Part shown: positions 43,252 through 51,166 of the stretch, piece after piece
How positions within the stretch are numbered: the stretch's first letter is position 1
Layout of the letters: every line of letters starts with the position of its first letter
Source: Kribbella amoyensis
GTDB taxonomy: Bacteria > Actinomycetota > Actinomycetes > Propionibacteriales > Kribbellaceae
Assembly (NCBI RefSeq): GCF_007828865.1
Contig: NZ_VIVK01000001.1
Span: 6,324,001-6,388,000, forward strand
Reading direction: 5' to 3'
DNA: 64,000 nucleotides
Notes under the pieces: model-generated
The model's database searches: none
Told to the model about the DNA's origin: nothing
Seen by the model: the letters and a program-made list of their open reading frames with translations, nothing else
Translations under genes and position numbers: made by a program

Positions 43252-43913
43252 TCGTCGCCCCCTGATGACGTTTCCCCGGTGGCCGATCGTGCCATGCCCG
43301 CAGGGGGTGCGACCAGAGTGAACCTCCGCAGGTCACGCCGGGCCGCACGATTTTCGCGCAGCGCAATCATCCTCTCTCCGTTTCGTCACTTAGCGTGCCT
43401 GACGACCCGGGTCACGGATCACTCTCAGCGAATTTCCGAACGCTCCCTTAACACTCACCCACCAACAGCACCCACCCGACTCCACACCGCAAACACCGAC
43501 CGGTCAGTAACCACGGCCGGGCCCCAAACCTCAACCCCTCAACACGAAACCCGGAACTACACCAGCAGAATTCACACGCTTGAATGACACCTGCGGAACC
43601 CAAATCCCCCGGGCCCACCCAACCACCCCGATGGTGCAACCGAGAAGATCGAACAAGTAACGCAGAGTACGCAAACCGGCTACCCGCTACGCATCCCGGA
43701 TACCCGCCAACCAACCCCGCGCCCCGGACCAGGTGCCTTCGGTACCGCGCTTCTTGCTGGTTGGGTGGGTTCGGGTACCACGGGTTGGGGGTTGGGTGGG
43801 GAAGGTGTGCTGGAGGTTGCAGCTATTGACATCGGTTCGGGGCTTTTTCTGTCGGGCGGTTCTGACATACTCCCGCCGACACCATGTCACTCTGAGACCC
43901 TGGGGGGGTCGTT
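43252..43913. other. 660-bp intergenic region with strong strand asymmetry
   Basis: About 43440-43730 is unusually A/C-rich on the plus strand and 43740-43810 is G/T-rich; CCCACCCAACC (43614-43624) can pair with GGTTGGGTGGG (43759-43769). Apart from the G-quadruplex-like tract and the S8 leader, no gene is convincing. A TTGACA at 43826-43831 and CATACT at 43866-43871 are possible promoter parts. Confidence 0.5.
43763..43801 (+). promoter_or_regulatory. Candidate G-quadruplex tract upstream of the S8 protease
   Basis: Seven runs of three or more G in 39 bases (43763-65, 43767-69, 43773-75, 43782-84, 43787-91, 43794-96, 43798-801). The last four are separated by loops of only 2, 2 and 1 bases, which is a canonical quadruplex pattern on the sense strand 113 bp before the S8 start. 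Confidence 0.55.
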
Positions 43914-46769
43914 TTGTCTGTCCGCCCGTCCTATCTACTGAAGCTGGGCCTGCCCGCGGCGTTGGTCGCGGCCGGCTTGGTGACGGTCGTGGGTTCTTCC
44001 GTTTCGGCGGCTGAGCCCGGGCCGTACCGGAATGCTTTCCCGGTCGAGGCTCGCAAGAGCCCGACGGCCGCGAAGGTTGCCGACGCCTACGATCCGCACA
44101 CCGTGCTGGTGAAGTTCTCCGCGAAGGCTTCTGCCGCCGCGCGGAGCACCGTGCTCGCGAAGCACAACAGCCGGCAGGCCGCGACGCTCGCGACCAGCGA
44201 CTACGTCACCGTGAGCAGCAACGACAACGCGCCCGACCTGCTGAAGAAGTTGCGGGCCGAGCCGAGCGTCGAGCTTGCCTCGCTCAACTATGTCCGCAAG
44301 GCGGCCGCGACGCCGAACGACGAGTACTACCGCGTCGACCAGGGGTACCTGTCGACGATCCGGATGCCGCAGGCCTGGGACCTGTCCAAGACGGCCGGGG
44401 CGCAGACGGTCGCGGTGCTCGACACCGGCGTCGACGGCGGTCACCCGGAGCTCAGCGGTCGCGTCTACACGGGGTACAACGCGTTCAACGGCTCCACCAA
44501 CGCGAACGACGACCGCGGTCACGGCACCATGGTGGCCGGTATCATCGCCGCGAACACCAACAACGCCCGCGGGATCGCCGGCGTCGCCTGGAACGCCAAG
44601 ATCCTGCCGGTCAAGGTCCTCGACGACCACGGCCGGGGCAGCGACTCCAGCGTCGTCGCCGGGATCAACTGGGCCGCGTCGCACGGTGCCCGGGTGATCA
44701 ACATGTCGCTCGGCGGCGCCTCGTACAACGCGGTCATGCACGACGCGGTGAAGAAGGCCGTTGCCAAGGGCATCGTCGTGGTCGCGTCCTCCGGCAACGA
44801 CTACGACAGCACGCCGAACTACCCGGCGGCGTTCCCGGAGACGATCTCGGTCGGCGCGACCGACAACAACGGCGCGCTGACGACGTTCAGCTCGTGGGGC
44901 GACACCGTCGACATCGCCGCGCCCGGCTGGAACATCCTCTCCACCGGTCCGCGCGCGCTCACCGACCCCGACTACCTCCCGTACTGGGGTGGCAGCGGCA
45001 CCTCGTTCTCGGCGCCGATGGTCGCCGGCGTGGCCGCGATGCTGCGGAACAAGTACCCGAGCTGGACGCCCGCGCAGGTCGAGGCGCAGCTCAAGGCGAC
45101 CGCCCGGGACGCGGGTCCGCGGGGTGCCGACCTGTACTACGGCGCCGGCATCCTCGACGCCGCGAACGCACTCGGCGCGACCTGGGCGCCCGAGTTCTGG
45201 GCGGCCGGGCCCGACGGCAACGACGTCCCCGCCCGCGCGACCGCGATGGCGAGCCTGTCGATCACGGGCGCGATCGGCACCGAGGGCGAGGAGGACTGGT
45301 ACTCCGCGTACTCCCCCGCCGCGCGCAACGTCGTGATCACGCTGACGCCGCCCACGTACGACGACGCGAACAGGGCACAGAACGTCGACCCTGTGCTCCG
45401 GGTGTACGACGGCCAGCTGAAGCTGATCGCGTTCGCCGACGACGGTTTCGGTACCGAGCGGGCCCAGCTCACGCTGCCCGCCGGGACCTCGTACTTCAAG
45501 GTGACCAACTACAACGGCTCCCGCGACAGCCGGCCGTACACGCTGGCCGTCGCCAACACCGGCGCCGGTGGTTCGCTGTCCGGTGACCGCTACTGGGTCC
45601 GCGACACCGCTCCGGCCGACCTCGCGTCGGGAGTGGCGCAGACCGCGTCGCCGTCGGTGACGTTCGAGCGGGACCTCGACCCGGCCAGCGTGACCACCTC
45701 GACGGTCCGGCTGCTGCACGGCAAGACCGGCGCCGTCGTCCCGAGCGCGCCGAGCTATGACGCCGCGACGAAGAAGCTCACCGTCGACCCGACCGCGACG
45801 CTGCAGGACAACACGCCGTACCGCGTGGTCGTCGGTGCGGTGAAGGACACGACCGGCGCGACCATGCCGGGCTCGTACCTCGTCTTCTTCCGGACCGTCG
45901 ACGCCGCGCCGGCGCCGATCACCAACTTCACCGTCGCCGGTCAGTACGGGACCGCGACGATGAAGTGGACACTGCCGGGGATCACCGATCTCGACCAGGT
46001 CGTCGTCCGCCGCAACGCCGGTACCACCCCGCCGTCCGCGCCGAACACCGGCACCTCGGTGTACGGCGGCACGGCGTCGAGCGCGACCGCGACCGGTCTC
46101 GCGAACGCCACGAGCTACGCGGTCCGCGCGTGGGTCAAGGACCGCAGCGGCAAGTGGAGCTCGTCGGTCCAGGCGCAGCTGACCGGCACGTACCCGACGA
46201 TGACGGCCAACGCGACCGCGCTGAACTACGGCGGCAAGGTCACGCTCACCGGCAGCGTCGTCCGCGTGGACACCAAGGAACCGCTCGGCGGTGTCCTGGT
46301 CTCGCTGTACGGCCGCAACAAGAACAGCTCGACCTGGCGTGAGATCACCCGCGTCACGACGACCGCCGGCGGCACCTACAGCGTGACCTACCAGCCGCTG
46401 TACTCCACGGTGTTCGCGTGGGGCTACAACGGTTCGCCGCAGTTGCTGGGCTCGCGCACCGGCAACTGGACGGTGGACGTCCGCCCGACGCTCACGGCCA
46501 ACCTCACCGCGACCGCGATCAAGCTCGGCCAGTCCACCACCTTCTACGGCTACGTCCGCCCGCAGCACGCCGGCTCCACGGTGTACCTGCAGCGGTCGAC
46601 CGGTTCGACCTGGACGACGATCACGTCGACCAAGCTGAACTCGACGGGCAACTACGGCTTCGCCATCAAGCCCACGGCCCGCGCGAGCTACACCTACCGG
46701 GTGGTCTTCCAGGACGACGGCGACCACGCCACGGGCGTCAGCCCCGCCAAGGCCTTCACGGTCAGCTGA
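43914..46769 (+). CDS. Secreted S8 family serine protease (subtilisin-like)
   Basis: A 951-residue exported protease with a TTG start at 43914, 6 bp after GGGGGGG. A signal peptide (LPAALVAAGLVTVVGSSVSA) precedes an inhibitor-like propeptide (VLVKFSAKASAAARSTVLAK). The catalytic triad is Asp170 (VAVLDTGVDGGHPEL), His203 (RGHGTMVAGIIAA) and Ser364 (GGSGTSFSAPMVAGV), with oxyanion Asn near 295 (SSGNDYD). The C-terminal half holds a pre-peptidase-type domain (EDWYSAYSP region), an Ig-like domain (DTAPADLASGVAQTASPSVT), a fibronectin-like domain (PAPITNFTVAGQYGTATMKW) and two repeats on actinobacterial secreted proteins (LTANLTATAIKLGQSTTFYG). It should degrade extracellular protein. Ends at a strong terminator. 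Confidence 0.9.
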   Translation: MSVRPSYLLKLGLPAALVAAGLVTVVGSSVSAAEPGPYRNAFPVEARKSPTAAKVADAYDPHTVLVKFSAKASAAARSTVLAKHNSRQAATLATSDYVTVSSNDNAPDLLKKLRAEPSVELASLNYVRKAAATPNDEYYRVDQGYLSTIRMPQAWDLSKTAGAQTVAVLDTGVDGGHPELSGRVYTGYNAFNGSTNANDDRGHGTMVAGIIAANTNNARGIAGVAWNAKILPVKVLDDHGRGSDSSVVAGINWAASHGARVINMSLGGASYNAVMHDAVKKAVAKGIVVVASSGNDYDSTPNYPAAFPETISVGATDNNGALTTFSSWGDTVDIAAPGWNILSTGPRALTDPDYLPYWGGSGTSFSAPMVAGVAAMLRNKYPSWTPAQVEAQLKATARDAGPRGADLYYGAGILDAANALGATWAPEFWAAGPDGNDVPARATAMASLSITGAIGTEGEEDWYSAYSPAARNVVITLTPPTYDDANRAQNVDPVLRVYDGQLKLIAFADDGFGTERAQLTLPAGTSYFKVTNYNGSRDSRPYTLAVANTGAGGSLSGDRYWVRDTAPADLASGVAQTASPSVTFERDLDPASVTTSTVRLLHGKTGAVVPSAPSYDAATKKLTVDPTATLQDNTPYRVVVGAVKDTTGATMPGSYLVFFRTVDAAPAPITNFTVAGQYGTATMKWTLPGITDLDQVVVRRNAGTTPPSAPNTGTSVYGGTASSATATGLANATSYAVRAWVKDRSGKWSSSVQAQLTGTYPTMTANATALNYGGKVTLTGSVVRVDTKEPLGGVLVSLYGRNKNSSTWREITRVTTTAGGTYSVTYQPLYSTVFAWGYNGSPQLLGSRTGNWTVDVRPTLTANLTATAIKLGQSTTFYGYVRPQHAGSTVYLQRSTGSTWTTITSTKLNSTGNYGFAIKPTARASYTYRVVFQDDGDHATGVSPAKAFTVS

Positions 46770-46784
46770 CGCTCGAACCTTCAC

Positions 46785-46827
46785 AGGGGTCCCCGGTTCC
46801 TTCAGGAGCCGGGGACCCCTCTTTTTG
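46785..46827 (+). terminator. Strong intrinsic terminator after the S8 protease
   Basis: A 16-bp stem with one mismatch (AGGGGTCCCCGGTTCC at 46785-46800 with GGAGCCGGGGACCCCT at 46805-46820), a 4-base loop, followed by CTTTTTG. Confidence 0.9.
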
Positions 46828-46946
46828 ATGCCCTGCGCCGGTACGGGCTCCGGTACGGGCAGTGCCGCGACGCAGCCGTCAGGACGCTGGTAAAGGACCG
46901 CAGGTCACTCGCTCGTTCCGGTCTTCGACAAGGAGAGGTGAGTTCT

Positions 46947-47417
46947 GTGCTGGTACCGAGATGGCTGAGATCCTCACGACAGCGACGATTGGCTGTCCTG
47001 ACAAGCAGTCTTGTCACCGTCGCCGCGCTGGGGGCGACGGTGTCTTCGCCGGCCGCGACAGCGGCTCCAGAGGAACCGGCAGCAGAGATCGCTGGACCGG
47101 CCGACTGCAAGGCCGGACTGACGTTCACCGACCCCTATCGGGTCGCGTCGAACAACACGGTCCGGGCCGGCTTCCGGTTGACGTCCAACTGCGGCGGCAA
47201 GGCCTCCATCGGATTCTGGGTGGAGGGACCTGTCGCCAACGCCTGGGAGGAGTTCCGGAACTTCCCGCCGGGTGGTGGTGGCTACGGCGTGAACTACAAG
47301 GTCGGGAGATGCCGCCCCGGTACGTATCGGGCGTACGCCACCGTCCTCTTTTCGGCCGCGGACGGGACAGCGGTGGAGCTCAGGCGCAACAGCAACAAGG
47401 TCAAGATCAGCTGCTGA
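46947..47417 (+). CDS. Small secreted four-cysteine protein A
   Basis: A 156-residue protein from GTG at 46947 (AAGGAG 11 bp upstream; a GTG at 46938 is too close to that site). A basic start and hydrophobic segment (RRLAVLTSSLVTVAALGATV) with an AAPEEPAAE cleavage region indicate Sec export. The mature domain of about 105 residues has four cysteines with spacing C-x27-C-x39-C-x33-C, the last being the final residue (KVKISC). Predicted beta-rich, disulfide-bonded. The next gene encodes a protein with nearly the same cysteine spacing and end. No known family recognised. Confidence 0.8.
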   Translation: MLVPRWLRSSRQRRLAVLTSSLVTVAALGATVSSPAATAAPEEPAAEIAGPADCKAGLTFTDPYRVASNNTVRAGFRLTSNCGGKASIGFWVEGPVANAWEEFRNFPPGGGGYGVNYKVGRCRPGTYRAYATVLFSAADGTAVELRRNSNKVKISC

Positions 47418-47441
47418 CCCGACGTCCGAAGGAGAGCTGAC

Positions 47442-48017
47442 ATGCACAACGCAGAATCACGCAGCCGCCGAGTACGTCGAGACACACTGGCCGTCGCCGG
47501 AGCCCTGCTGCTCTCGGTCGGCCTGGGAGCTCCTCCCGCCGGCGCGAGCGAATCCTCGCCGACGACCACAAGTGAGATTGCCGCCGCCCCGCGGACATCG
47601 CCACCGAGCGGCGCAGTGCTGAGCACCGTGTCGAAGCCGGTACCCGGTGGCGTCCTAGAAGTCACCGAGTACGAGAACGCGGTCGAAGTGGTGGGGAGGA
47701 TCGCGAGTTGCGACATCAAGGGGACGGCGAGCAAGCCCTCGCTCATCAGTGGCCGCCGACTGCAGTCAGTGGTGACGTGGGACGTGAAAGGGTGCGCCAA
47801 CAAGGTGACGCTGACCCACATCATCGGTGACGTCAGGTTCGGCACCAGGCTCGACCTGGCCCGGTGGGACGGCACCAGGAAAGCACCGACCCATCAAGCG
47901 CACACCCTCAGTCGGGGCTGCGCCAAGGGCTCGATCGTCAGCGCGCTGACGATCTCACTCAGCCGCTACGACTACAGCTACTACCAGAGCAAGCCGCTGA
48001 AGATCTCCAAGTGCTGA
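47442..48017 (+). CDS. Small secreted four-cysteine protein B
   Basis: A 191-residue protein whose ATG lies 24 bp after the previous stop, with GAAGGAG 6 bp before it, so both are in one operon. The signal peptide is TLAVAGALLLSVGLGAPPAG. A Ser/Thr/Pro linker precedes a mature domain with four cysteines spaced C-x27-C-x41-C-x30-C, ending KPLKISKC. The framework closely matches that of the preceding gene although overall identity looks low. Function unknown; a toxin-like, cell-wall or inhibitor role cannot be decided from sequence. Confidence 0.8.
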   Translation: MHNAESRSRRVRRDTLAVAGALLLSVGLGAPPAGASESSPTTTSEIAAAPRTSPPSGAVLSTVSKPVPGGVLEVTEYENAVEVVGRIASCDIKGTASKPSLISGRRLQSVVTWDVKGCANKVTLTHIIGDVRFGTRLDLARWDGTRKAPTHQAHTLSRGCAKGSIVSALTISLSRYDYSYYQSKPLKISKC

Positions 48018-48037
48018 TGTCGGCGAGGGCCACCTTC

Positions 48038-48080
48038 TGAGTCCCCGGCGCTCCGCCCTGACGCCGGGGACTCACCCCTT
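48038..48080 (+). terminator. Terminator after the four-cysteine pair
   Basis: A perfect 13-bp inverted repeat (TGAGTCCCCGGCG at 48038-48050 with CGCCGGGGACTCA at 48062-48074) with an 11-base loop, followed by CCCCTTTCC, 20 bp after the stop codon. Confidence 0.8.
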
Positions 48081-48132
48081 TCCAGCGAGTTTCGCCAAGT
48101 GTGGTGAGGCTTTCCGCCTCTAGGCTGCTGCC

Positions 48133-48756
48133 ATGCCGGGATCTGCAACTCGCTACCTCTATCTCGCTCGACATGGCGAGGCGACGCCGGACGAGAGCGC
48201 CTTGTCCGAGAACGGTCGTCAGCAGGCCGGCTTCCTCGGTGATCGACTCCGCGACGTCCCGTTGTCGGCGATCTCTCACGGTCCGCTGCCACGCGCAGCA
48301 CAGACCGCGCAGCTGATTGCCGACCGACTCGAAGGCGTTCCGGTTCGCTCAGCGGAAGCTGCTGGCGACTACATTCCTTGTCTGCCGCAGGAACACGAGC
48401 TTCCGCCCGAGTCAGCTGAGTACCTGCTGGCGTGGCTCGATCGCGTCCCCCCGGACGAGCTGGAATCCGGGGCTGGACTGGCTCGCGAAGCCATGGAGCT
48501 GTTCACCGGTCCTGTACCCGGCGACCTACCCGACCATCAGCTCGTCGTCACGCACAACTTCCTCATCGCGTGGCTCGTCCGCGCCGCGCTCGACGGTCCC
48601 AGGTGGCGGTGGCTGGGTCTTGCCCACTGCAATGCCGCCCTGACCGTGATCCGCTATCCGCCGGATCAACCTGCCGGTGTGCTCGTGTACAACGACATGA
48701 CTCACTTGCCTGAGCAGCTGCGTTGGACGGGGTTCCCAGCTGAGCTCCGGGTCTGA
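48133..48756 (+). CDS. Histidine phosphatase family protein
   Basis: A 207-residue phosphoglycerate-mutase-like protein. The phosphohistidine motif is YLYLARHGEATPDESALSEN (RHGE), the second conserved Arg is in SHGPLPRAAQTAQLIADRL, and the second catalytic His in HQLVVTHNFLIAWLVRAALD. It is shorter than true phosphoglycerate mutases and lacks their lid insertions, so a small-molecule or protein phosphatase role is likelier. Convergent with the MerR gene. Confidence 0.85.
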   Translation: MPGSATRYLYLARHGEATPDESALSENGRQQAGFLGDRLRDVPLSAISHGPLPRAAQTAQLIADRLEGVPVRSAEAAGDYIPCLPQEHELPPESAEYLLAWLDRVPPDELESGAGLAREAMELFTGPVPGDLPDHQLVVTHNFLIAWLVRAALDGPRWRWLGLAHCNAALTVIRYPPDQPAGVLVYNDMTHLPEQLRWTGFPAELRV

Positions 48757-48764
48757 CCAATTCG

Positions 48765-49556
48765 TCAAGCCCTGTTGTCGCTGTCAGGGAGGCGATCCAT
48801 GGGGGTCTTCTCGATGCGGGTCCAGCCTTTCCAGCCCCGTTGTTCGAGGATGTCGAGCAGTCGCTTGGCGTTGGGGGCGGCTTCGAGCATGGCGGCGTCC
48901 AGGAGGGCGACCACCTTGTCGTCGAGGTCGCTGGCACCTGTCGCGCCGGCTTCGACGGCCGCGATCATCAGGCGTTCGACAATGTCCGCGGCCTCGACGA
49001 TTCTTGGGTCGTCCGGAGGTGCGTCGAGTGCTTCGTTGACGAGCCCGTAGAGCTTCACCATGTCCGGATGCCGCAGGCCTTCGTGCTTCAACGCGATCAC
49101 CTCGTCGACGAGGTGCGGGACCTGGGCCGCGACCATGATCCAGGCGTCGCGCTCCATCTCGATGTAGCGCTCCTGCAGGCCGAGGTCGCGCAGCCGGTCC
49201 AGATAACCCACGACACTCGGCGGCAGCGCGAGCTGCTCCCCGGCGACGAGTCGGGCGAGTCGTCGCCGGGTGTCCTGCAGCCGCCGGACCTCGGCGCGAA
49301 GTGCCTTGTCGATCTCTTGGACGCCGTCCGCGAACTCCTCGGGGGTCGCGTCGAGGAGCTCGTGGACGCGGGCCAGCGGTACGCCGGCCGCCGCCAGGGT
49401 GTGGATCCGGATCAGCCGGACGACGGCGGCGGCGTTGTACACCCGGTAGCCGGAGTGATCGCGGTCGGGCTCGGGCAGCAGGCCGATCTTGTGGTAGTGC
49501 CGCACGGCTCGCACCGTCACTCCGGCGTAGGACGCCAACTGGCTGATGGTGAGCAT
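48765..49556 (-). CDS. MerR family transcriptional regulator
   Basis: A 263-residue regulator. Residues 1-70 are the MerR winged helix (ISQLASYAGVTVRAVRHYHK, then SGYRVYNAAAVVRLIRIHTL). The C-terminal 150 residues are helical and resemble TipAS/multidrug-type effector domains without a metal-binding cysteine pattern. The gene lies 15 bp after the permease gene in the same orientation, so it is likely transcribed from the promoter in front of the ATPase gene and would activate it through the dyad at 51137-51157. Confidence 0.87.
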   Translation of the reverse strand: MLTISQLASYAGVTVRAVRHYHKIGLLPEPDRDHSGYRVYNAAAVVRLIRIHTLAAAGVPLARVHELLDATPEEFADGVQEIDKALRAEVRRLQDTRRRLARLVAGEQLALPPSVVGYLDRLRDLGLQERYIEMERDAWIMVAAQVPHLVDEVIALKHEGLRHPDMVKLYGLVNEALDAPPDDPRIVEAADIVERLMIAAVEAGATGASDLDDKVVALLDAAMLEAAPNAKRLLDILEQRGWKGWTRIEKTPMDRLPDSDNRA

Positions 49557-49571
49557 GGGTCCTAGCTTGCT

Positions 49572-50333
49572 TCAGGCAATCTTGCGGCGATAGGTCAGCA
49601 TCGCCACACCGTAGGCCACGACGAGCAGGCCGACGCACCACGCGAGGGCGGTCCAGACCCCGGCGCCGACCGGTTCCTGCGCGAACAGGTTGCGGATCGT
49701 GTCGACGATGGACGTCACCGGCTGGTTCTCGGCGAACCACCGCACCGGACCCGGCATCGTCTGCGTCGGAACGAACGCCGAGCTGACGAACGGCAGGAAG
49801 AGGAGCGGATACCCGAACGCGCCCGCACCCTCGACCGACGACGCGGTGAGTCCGGGAATCACCGCGAGCCAGGTCAGCGCCAAGGTGAACAGCAGCAGGA
49901 TGCCGCCGACCGCGAGCCAGTTCAGCAGGCCCGCTCCCGAGCGGAACCCCATGATCAGCGCGACCCCGACCACGACGAGCAGCGCGATCAGATTCGCGAC
50001 CAACGAGGTGATCACGTGGGCCCACAGCACGCCCGACCGCGCGATCGGCATCGACTGGAACCGCTCGAAGATCCCGCTCTGCATGTCCATGAAGAGCCGG
50101 AACGCCGTGTACGCGATGCCGGACGCGACCGTGATGAGCAGGATGCCGGGCAGCATGTAGTTCACGTAGGCCGTCGACCCGGTGTCGATCGCGCCGCCGA
50201 ACACGTAGACGAACATCAGCATCATCGCGATCGGTGTGAGCACGGTCGTGATGATGGTGTCCGGGCTGCGGGTGACGTGGCGCAGGGTCCGTGCGGTGAG
50301 CGCGCCGGTGTCACCGAGGAAGTTCGCGGTCAT
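49572..50333 (-). CDS. ABC-2 type transporter permease (drug exporter type)
   Basis: A 253-residue membrane protein with six hydrophobic helices, family of daunorubicin-type exporter permeases. It begins TALTARTLRHVTRSPDTIIT-like sequence and carries the ABC-2 pattern MLPGILLITVASGIAYTAFR, FERFQSMPIARSGVLWAHVI and FGYPLLFLPFVSSAFVPTQT. Its ATG overlaps the ATPase stop (ATGA). With that ATPase it would form an efflux pump. Confidence 0.88.
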   Translation of the reverse strand: MTANFLGDTGALTARTLRHVTRSPDTIITTVLTPIAMMLMFVYVFGGAIDTGSTAYVNYMLPGILLITVASGIAYTAFRLFMDMQSGIFERFQSMPIARSGVLWAHVITSLVANLIALLVVVGVALIMGFRSGAGLLNWLAVGGILLLFTLALTWLAVIPGLTASSVEGAGAFGYPLLFLPFVSSAFVPTQTMPGPVRWFAENQPVTSIVDTIRNLFAQEPVGAGVWTALAWCVGLLVVAYGVAMLTYRRKIA

Positions 50334-51118
50334 CGTGCCCCCTGGGCGTGGGTCTCGTCGCCGATGACCGCGAGGAAGATCTCCTCGAGGGTCGGCTGCT
50401 TCTCGACGTACTCGATCTGCGCGGGCGGAAGGAGTTCCTTGAGCTCGGCGAGGGTGCCGTTCGCGATGATGCGGCCCTGATGCAGGATCGCGATCCGGTC
50501 GGCCAGCTGTTCGGCTTCTTCCAGGTACTGGGTCGTGAGCAGCACCGTCGTCCCGGAACCGGCGAGCTCCTTGACCAGGTGCCAGACCTCGATGCGTGCC
50601 TCGGGGTCGAGCCCCGCGGTCGGCTCGTCGAGGAAGACGACCGCGGAGTTCCCGATCAGGCTCATCGCGATGTCGAGACGCCGGCGCATGCCGCCCGAGT
50701 ACGTCGAGACCCTGCGCGTAGCCGCGTCGGTCAGCGAGAACCGGGCCAGCAGGTCGTCCGCCGTCCCACCCGGATCGTCGAGGTGCCGCAGCTTGGCGAG
50801 GAGGACGAGGTTCTCCCGGCCGCTGAGAATGCCGTCGACGGCCGCGAACTGTCCGGTCAGGCTGATGGATTCCCGCACCTGGCCGGGCTGCGTCGTGACG
50901 TCGAACCCGTTGACTTCGGCCGTTCCCGCATCGGCCCGCAGCAGCGTTGCGAGGATCTTGATGGTGGTGGTCTTCCCGGCGCCGTTGGAGCCGAGTAGCG
51001 CGAAGATGCTGCCCCGCGCCACCTCGAAGTCGACCCCGCGCAGTACCGCTTGTTGTCCGTACGCCTTCTCCAGGCCCCGCACCCGGATCGCCGGGCGGGC
51101 GGCTGTCTCTGCTCTCAT
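50330..51118 (-). CDS. ABC transporter ATP-binding protein (daunorubicin-resistance type)
   Basis: A 262-residue ATPase from ATG at 51118 (MRAETAARPAIRVRGLEKAY). Walker A is LLGSNGAGKTTTIKILATLL, the signature YSGGMRRRLDIAMSLIG, Walker B AVVFLDEPTAGLDPEARIEV and H-loop LTTQYLEEAEQLADRIAILH, in which Gln replaces the usual switch His as in DrrA-like proteins. The tail VEKQPTLEEIFLAVIGDETH is typical. It should power the permease encoded next; the substrate is probably a hydrophobic drug or lipid. Confidence 0.9.
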   Translation of the reverse strand: MRAETAARPAIRVRGLEKAYGQQAVLRGVDFEVARGSIFALLGSNGAGKTTTIKILATLLRADAGTAEVNGFDVTTQPGQVRESISLTGQFAAVDGILSGRENLVLLAKLRHLDDPGGTADDLLARFSLTDAATRRVSTYSGGMRRRLDIAMSLIGNSAVVFLDEPTAGLDPEARIEVWHLVKELAGSGTTVLLTTQYLEEAEQLADRIAILHQGRIIANGTLAELKELLPPAQIEYVEKQPTLEEIFLAVIGDETHAQGAR

Positions 51119-51136
51119 GGCGATCAGGATGGAGGG

Positions 51137-51157
51137 TTGACCTAGCGTCAAGGTCAA
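51137..51157. promoter_or_regulatory. MerR-type operator in front of the ABC-MerR operon
   Basis: TTGACC-N9-GGTCAA (51137-51142 and 51152-51157) is a perfect dyad 19 bp upstream of the ATPase start. On the minus strand the region reads TTGACCTTGACGCTAGGTC, combining -35-like TTGAC sequences with a dyad, as expected for a MerR-controlled long-spacer promoter. Confidence 0.6.
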
Positions 51158-51166
51158 ACAGCAGCT

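Noticed and set aside
43448..43714. 88-codon minus-strand ORF in the S8 upstream region
   Set aside because: No ribosome site; Trp/Cys/Gly-rich product from the skewed A/C-rich tract.
43935..46784. Minus-strand open frame of 949 codons opposite the S8 protease
   Set aside because: The sense strand has the full catalytic triad and signal peptide; the antisense product has no motifs.
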